From: JABHCC01 sp964444375 | GTDB taxonomy: Bacteria > Bacteroidota > Bacteroidia > Bacteroidales > UBA12481 | Direction of reading: 5' to 3' | Length of the DNA stretch: 9,766 nt | Assembly: GCA_964444375.1 (NCBI GenBank) | Contig: CAYUGX010000185.1 | Location: forward strand, 1-9,766 | In this document: positions 6,795-9,766 of the stretch, piece after piece | How the letters are laid out: the number at the start of each line of letters is the position of its first letter | Numbering within the stretch: the first letter of the stretch is position 1 | Made by a program: the position numbers and the translations under genes | Notes under the pieces: model-generated | The model's input: the letters and a program-made list of their open reading frames with translations, nothing else | The model's database searches: none | Told to the model about the DNA's origin: nothing

Positions 6795-6802
6795 CAAATC
6801 TA
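6795..6802 (-). promoter_or_regulatory. Candidate -7 element for the FMN reductase/HAD operon
   Basis: The minus strand reads TAGATTTG, a perfect TAnnTTTG match. Transcription would begin near 6788, about 20 nt before the ATG at 6768 and downstream of the alternative ATG at 6795, which supports the shorter protein. I see no clear -33 element. Confidence 0.45.
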
Positions 6803-6811
6803 TTTTAAAAG

Positions 6812-6844
6812 TTTAGGATATCCCCGTTAAGAATGCTAAACTTG
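6812..6844 (+). promoter_or_regulatory. Weak candidate promoter for the UbiA gene
   Basis: TTTA (6812-6815), 21 bp, then TAAACTTG (6837-6844) resembles the Bacteroidota consensus with one mismatch in each element. It would start transcription near 6850, 14 nt before the ATG. The evidence is only this partial match. Confidence 0.3.
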
Positions 6845-6863
6845 CTCACTGCAACTAATAAAA

Positions 6864-7733
6864 ATGCCAAAATTAATCAGCCGAATTAGTCATTACTTCT
6901 CGTTGGTGACTTTTGCCCACACGATTTTTGCCATGCCATTTGCCCTGGTGGGTTTTTTTCTTGCGACTGCCGAACATGGATATTCGTTCAAATGGCATGT
7001 GTTCATTCTGGTGATCTTGTGCATGATACTGGCCCGAAATGCTGCAATGGGATTCAATCGCTATATTGACAGGTACATTGATGCCAAGAATCCCCGGACA
7101 TCAAATCGAGAAATTCCCGCAGGAGTAGTAAGTGCTAGGGCAGGCATAATTTTCACCCTGGTTAATGCACTGGTCTTCATAGCCACTACTTATTTCATTA
7201 ATCCCCTGTGTTTTCTTTTATCTCCGCTTGCCCTGTTAATCATTTTAGGATACAGCCTCACCAAGCGCTTCACTGCCCTCTGTCACCTGGTTTTAGGTCT
7301 TGGTTTGTCACTGGCCCCTATCGGAGCATACCTCTCTGTTTCCGGTGAGTTTCACTGGTTGCCATTGATTTTCTCAGGAGTCGTATTGACTTGGGTGGCT
7401 GGCTTCGATATCATATATGCATTACAAGATACCGAATTTGATCAGGAACATGCCTTGCATTCCATACCCGTATTTGTTGGCAAAAAAGCTGCTCTGATTA
7501 TTTCGGTGATTCTCCACATTGCTACAGCGGTATTGGTTATTTTGGCAGGAATATTGACCAGTTTTGGCCTATTTTACTACATTGGATGCACGATTTTCAT
7601 TGCTCTGCTGATCTATCAGCATCGAATAGTCAAGCCAGATAATCTCACGCGAGTGAACCGTGCTTTTGGTACTACCAACGGGTATGCATCGGTGTTATTT
7701 GCCGTATTCTTTTTGCTTGAAATCACTTTATAG
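6864..7733 (+). CDS. mqnP: UbiA-family polyprenyltransferase, probably MqnP of the futalosine menaquinone pathway
   Basis: 289 residues, an all-helical inner-membrane protein with about eight or nine hydrophobic segments. UbiA enzymes attach a polyprenyl chain to an aromatic ring. The first Asp-rich motif is N65-RYI-D69-RYI-D73, followed by KNPRTSNREIPAG (75-87). A YSLTKR element at about 130-135 matches the conserved YxxxKR. The second Asp-rich motif is D182-IIYALQ-D189-TEF-D193. The NRYIDRYIDAKNPRT and DIIYALQDTEFD pattern is the 'UbiA-other' type that I associate with MqnP, which prenylates the dihydroxynaphthoate-type intermediate of the futalosine route. A 4-hydroxybenzoate prenyltransferase (UbiA) is the main alternative, but Bacteroidota normally use menaquinone. 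No other mqn gene is in view. Its stop overlaps the convergent DUF3078 gene by 6 bp. Confidence 0.9.
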   Translation: MPKLISRISHYFSLVTFAHTIFAMPFALVGFFLATAEHGYSFKWHVFILVILCMILARNAAMGFNRYIDRYIDAKNPRTSNREIPAGVVSARAGIIFTLVNALVFIATTYFINPLCFLLSPLALLIILGYSLTKRFTALCHLVLGLGLSLAPIGAYLSVSGEFHWLPLIFSGVVLTWVAGFDIIYALQDTEFDQEHALHSIPVFVGKKAALIISVILHIATAVLVILAGILTSFGLFYYIGCTIFIALLIYQHRIVKPDNLTRVNRAFGTTNGYASVLFAVFFLLEITL

Positions 7734-9329
7734 GAGATAAGTAAAGGTAATACCAAAGTTCTCCATGATCTGGACTCTCTTATCTTCTCCCACTTTTATT
7801 TTTTCCCAATCCTGATTCTTCTCATATAAAGGGATCAAGACATAATCATCATAGACTAATCGTATATAAAACTTGGTTGAAATGTATTTATTGACCTTAA
7901 CACTCAAATTGGTTGTCCAATCCATGTAATCCAGCACGGTAAAAAAGGTATCATAGTTGCTAAACAGTGTAATAACACTGGAGGTATTGAGCGTTTTCCA
8001 CAACAATTTCTTGTAAGTCACCGTGAGTTTAGCCCCAGGATTGCCTTTAATCCACTGATCGCCAGCTAAACCGTATCTGGTGGGATCAATGTTCACCGTA
8101 TCTGCAACAATTTTAAATTTCTGTGAAATTGGCTGGAAGTTGGCCGATATAACCTTGTTTGGCTGATAAGTTAAACCTACCCCGAGAAATACAGTGGCAG
8201 GTGCTAGAAATTTCGATACCGCAACGGTGTCATTGACCGACCTGAATCCCTCAAATAGCTGCCCATCGAAATTAAACGAAGCGTTGTAGGCGAAATTACC
8301 AAACGCTTTATGCTTTAATATGGACTTGGCTTTCATAACGTCTGAATTCTTGAAGAACTTGACGTCTTCAAGTTTGATCATCCCATACCGGTAATTGTAG
8401 TTGTTATTCCAGGACAATTTACCCTTGTTGTAGTTGGCAAAACCTGACGATGTGTATAAAAAGGTCATTTGATTATTACCACCCTTTGCCCAGTGATGAT
8501 AGGCATATTGACTCAGAGTCAAATCCATCTTGCCATCAGCTTTCCAATATTTGGGCTTACCCACCGGCACCTTACGTTTTGGTATGCTAACCATTGATGC
8601 CTGACGATCAGGTGCCTGGATGGAATCTAGTCCATTTGTTCGTTTCAGCACCCGTTGAAGAAACAGGTTATCATCTACCCACATGTGCAAGCTGTGCTTG
8701 CCCTCACCACGTAAATATACTTTGGCTGAATCGGCTTGCTGGTTGGTCAAAAATATAGCATTCCGGACCTGGGCATTGTTTTTCAACACCACTGATACTG
8801 AATCTTGCTGACCGTAATGAATCCAAAAATAGGTAGAGTCATTGGCCAAATGGTAAATAAGATTCTTCCATGTGTGTTTAAGAGTTTGCAAATCGGGTAT
8901 ATTGGCTGAATCCTGAAAGGTATTATCCAACAGCGTGCCCAGGGTGAATCGAACCGAATCATCTTCAATTCGAAAAATTGAATCGCGGATATCCCAGCGC
9001 GCTACCCGGTTTCTTTCAACCAAAAGCGAATCCAGCCGGCTCTGGTATATGGTATCAAGTCTAAGATGAAAATGCAGGTTTTGTAATTCTTGCTGAACTG
9101 AATCTTTCTCCCACCACAATACTTCTAACAAATTACTCATTGCCAGTGAATCCAGACTTGCCTGTAAGAGGAGAGAATCTTTAAGGTGAATGATTTTTAA
9201 CAAAGAATCACGTGAGATTTTCACAGTATCTTTACGCATCCAATCATCCAAATTGCCATTTGCCTGAGACTCTGATGAAAACGCAAGTGAAAAGACCAGT
9301 ATGATCAGTAACCAAATTTTACGACCCAT
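7728..9329 (-). CDS. DUF3078-type outer-membrane beta-barrel protein with a long Asp-Ser-rich N-terminal half
   Basis: 533 residues. Residues 1-23 are a Sec signal peptide (basic MGRK, hydrophobic core, cut near SQA). Residues about 24-255 are a soluble region, helical or coiled-coil up to about 110 with repeated Asp-Ser-Leu/Val/Ile triplets. Residues about 260-533 match a DUF3078 barrel as I recall it: KYWKADGKMDLTLSQ, then YHHWAKGGNN, then many amphipathic strands with SWNNNYNYRYG and GNPGAKLTVTYKK, ending in a final aromatic strand FGITFTYLL. Function is unknown; location in the outer membrane is inferred from signal and barrel. DUF3078 proteins I know are nearer 300 residues, so the extra N-terminal half is notable. 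It is monocistronic, has a strong promoter at 9351-9380, and its 3' end meets the UbiA gene tail to tail. Confidence 0.88.
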   Translation of the reverse strand: MGRKIWLLIILVFSLAFSSESQANGNLDDWMRKDTVKISRDSLLKIIHLKDSLLLQASLDSLAMSNLLEVLWWEKDSVQQELQNLHFHLRLDTIYQSRLDSLLVERNRVARWDIRDSIFRIEDDSVRFTLGTLLDNTFQDSANIPDLQTLKHTWKNLIYHLANDSTYFWIHYGQQDSVSVVLKNNAQVRNAIFLTNQQADSAKVYLRGEGKHSLHMWVDDNLFLQRVLKRTNGLDSIQAPDRQASMVSIPKRKVPVGKPKYWKADGKMDLTLSQYAYHHWAKGGNNQMTFLYTSSGFANYNKGKLSWNNNYNYRYGMIKLEDVKFFKNSDVMKAKSILKHKAFGNFAYNASFNFDGQLFEGFRSVNDTVAVSKFLAPATVFLGVGLTYQPNKVISANFQPISQKFKIVADTVNIDPTRYGLAGDQWIKGNPGAKLTVTYKKLLWKTLNTSSVITLFSNYDTFFTVLDYMDWTTNLSVKVNKYISTKFYIRLVYDDYVLIPLYEKNQDWEKIKVGEDKRVQIMENFGITFTYLL

Positions 9330-9350
9330 GCCATTCTGCTAAGTTTCCTA

Positions 9351-9380
9351 CAAAGGTAATAAACCCTTTTCCTGTTCAAA
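9351..9380 (-). promoter_or_regulatory. Canonical Bacteroidota promoter for the DUF3078 gene
   Basis: On the minus strand, -33 TTTG (9380-9377) and -7 TACCTTTG (9358-9351) are separated by 18 bp. This is a full match to TTTG-N-TAnnTTTG. Transcription would start near 9345, giving a 5' leader of about 15 nt before the ATG at 9329. It is the best promoter in the window along with that of pheT. Confidence 0.75.
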
Positions 9381-9385
9381 TATCA

Positions 9386-9400
9386 ACGGAGATATTCCGT
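9386..9400. promoter_or_regulatory. Short dyad ACGGA-N5-TCCGT, possible operator
   Basis: ACGGA (9386-9390) and TCCGT (9396-9400) form a perfect 5-bp inverted repeat around GATAT. It lies just upstream of the -33 element of the DUF3078 promoter. It could be an operator or chance. Confidence 0.3.
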
Positions 9401-9461
9401 AATTATTCCAAAAATTCATAAACTTGCAACAATGTACCAAACAAGGAACATAAGCCCCAAA

Positions 9462-9479
9462 GCGAAAACCCTGTTTCGC
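9462..9479. repeat. Inverted repeat GCGAAA-N6-TTTCGC
   Basis: The arms GCGAAA (9462-9467) and TTTCGC (9474-9479) are perfect around ACCCTG. No T-tract follows, so it is not an intrinsic terminator. It may be a protein-binding dyad between the DUF3078 and tryptophanase genes. Confidence 0.4.
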
Positions 9480-9510
9480 AACATCAAAGACAGAGAAGAC
9501 TAAGAGAGGA

Positions 9511-9576
9511 GAGAGACGAGAGGCGAGAGGCGAGAGGCGAGAGACGAGAGGCGAGAGGCGAGAGGCGAGAGACGAG
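9511..9576 (+). repeat. Heptanucleotide tandem repeat array (GAGAGRC), right copy
   Basis: Nine perfect-length 7-bp units at 9511-9573, in order GAGAGAC, GAGAGGC x3, GAGAGAC, GAGAGGC x3, GAGAGAC, then a partial GAG. The single A/G variation is itself periodic, so the array has a 28-bp higher-order unit repeated twice, as if it had grown by duplication of four-unit blocks. It is preceded by GAGAGGA, and lies about 80 bp upstream of tnaA. It is cleaner than the left array at 33-89 and lies in inverse orientation to it. Confidence 0.95.
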
Positions 9577-9654
9577 CAATCGGACCCAATTCAAAGTCTT
9601 ACTCTTATTTTTATTCCTTTACTTATTTCTAAGTTTTACTCTTAAGTTTTAGTT
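9577..9654 (+). promoter_or_regulatory. Pyrimidine-rich upstream region of tnaA with a direct repeat
   Basis: This AT-rich stretch holds two copies of TAAGTTTTA (9630-9638 and 9643-9651), 13 bp apart, just before the ATG. TAAGTTTT is one base off the -7 consensus TAnnTTTG, but I see no TTTG or TTG at a suitable distance. The tnaA promoter is therefore not identified. No Shine-Dalgarno is seen. Confidence 0.3.
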
Positions 9655-9766
9655 ATGCTTCCATTTGCAGAACCCTATAAAATCAAAATGGTTGAATCCA
9701 TCCGGATTAGCAGCCCAGAAGAACGTGAAAAGTGGATCAAAGAAGCCCATTATAATTTGTTTAATT
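9655..9766 (+). CDS. tnaA: Tryptophanase (L-tryptophan indole-lyase), 5' portion cut by the window edge
   Basis: 37 codons from ATG 9655 to the window end. The peptide LPFAEPYKIKMVESIRI, then EEREKWIKEAHYNLFN, matches the N-terminus of tryptophanases and related beta-eliminating lyases; E. coli TnaA has LPEPFRIRVIEPVKRT at the same place. The enzyme uses pyridoxal phosphate to split tryptophan into indole, pyruvate and ammonia. The PLP lysine and substrate residues are beyond the window, so tyrosine phenol-lyase is an alternative, although the sequence favours tryptophanase. No tnaC-type leader peptide with a Trp codon is seen upstream. Confidence 0.85.
   Translation, partial: MLPFAEPYKIKMVESIRISSPEEREKWIKEAHYNLFN

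Noticed and set aside
8783..8968. Second minus-strand frame within the DUF3078 gene
   Set aside because: It is an out-of-frame shadow of the long coding frame, with no start context or domain.
9432..9503. 23-codon ORF upstream of tnaA as a possible tnaC-like leader peptide
   Set aside because: It has no Trp codon, it lies about 150 bp from tnaA with the repeat array between, and no terminator or Rho-type arrangement is visible.
9511..9576. Heptamer array as a CRISPR
   Set aside because: The units are contiguous with no unique spacers, and no cas genes are present.
9453..9650. Long open frame running through the right heptamer array with a hydrophobic Leu/Phe tail
   Set aside because: It has no ATG, GTG or TTG start. 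A 7-bp repeat without stops is open in all frames, and the Leu/Phe tail is only the pyrimidine-rich spacer translated.

Overview
The window looks like chromosome of a Bacteroidota bacterium, most likely order Cytophagales. Several signs agree: -7 elements of the Bacteroidota type TAnnTTTG (some with TTG/TTTG at -33), few Shine-Dalgarno sequences, a DUF3078-type outer-membrane beta-barrel, an M28 peptidase lipoprotein with a PDZ domain, and a UbiA enzyme of the type tied to the futalosine route to menaquinone. The order-level assignment is inference. Coding density is high and the functions are mostly housekeeping or conserved-hypothetical. I see no defence island, CRISPR array, phage module, tRNA or rRNA.

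Layout. Positions 1-89 hold a sequence that may be the end of an insertion element, then a 7-bp tandem repeat array that starts just after the stop codon of the first gene. A minus-strand pair follows: a four-helix membrane protein of unknown function (90-944) lies 11 bp downstream of an M28 zinc peptidase whose reading frame is broken inside its PA domain (956-2697). A 273-bp divergent spacer (2698-2970) carries a very good promoter and a roughly 105-nt leader ending in a strong intrinsic terminator just before pheT (2971-5421). That layout implies transcription attenuation of pheT by an unrecognised mechanism.

The end of pheT overlaps, tail to tail, a minus-strand two-gene operon: an NADPH-dependent FMN reductase (start probably 6768), then a Cof-type HAD phosphatase, joined by an ATGA overlap. 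Diverging from that operon is a UbiA prenyltransferase, probably mqnP (6864-7733). It overlaps by 6 bp, tail to tail, a 533-residue outer-membrane DUF3078 protein with a long unusual N-terminal half (7728-9329). The last spacer (9330-9654) contains a canonical promoter for the DUF3078 gene, two short dyads and a second 7-bp repeat array inverted relative to the first. It leads into the first 37 codons of tryptophanase (tnaA, from 9655).

The genes do not form one pathway. The points most worth a second look are the pheT leader, the paired inverted heptamer arrays at both ends, the broken peptidase, the unknown membrane protein with a dense aromatic/histidine motif, and the Asp-Ser-rich N-terminal half of the DUF3078 protein. 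I did not find a convincing new multi-gene system.
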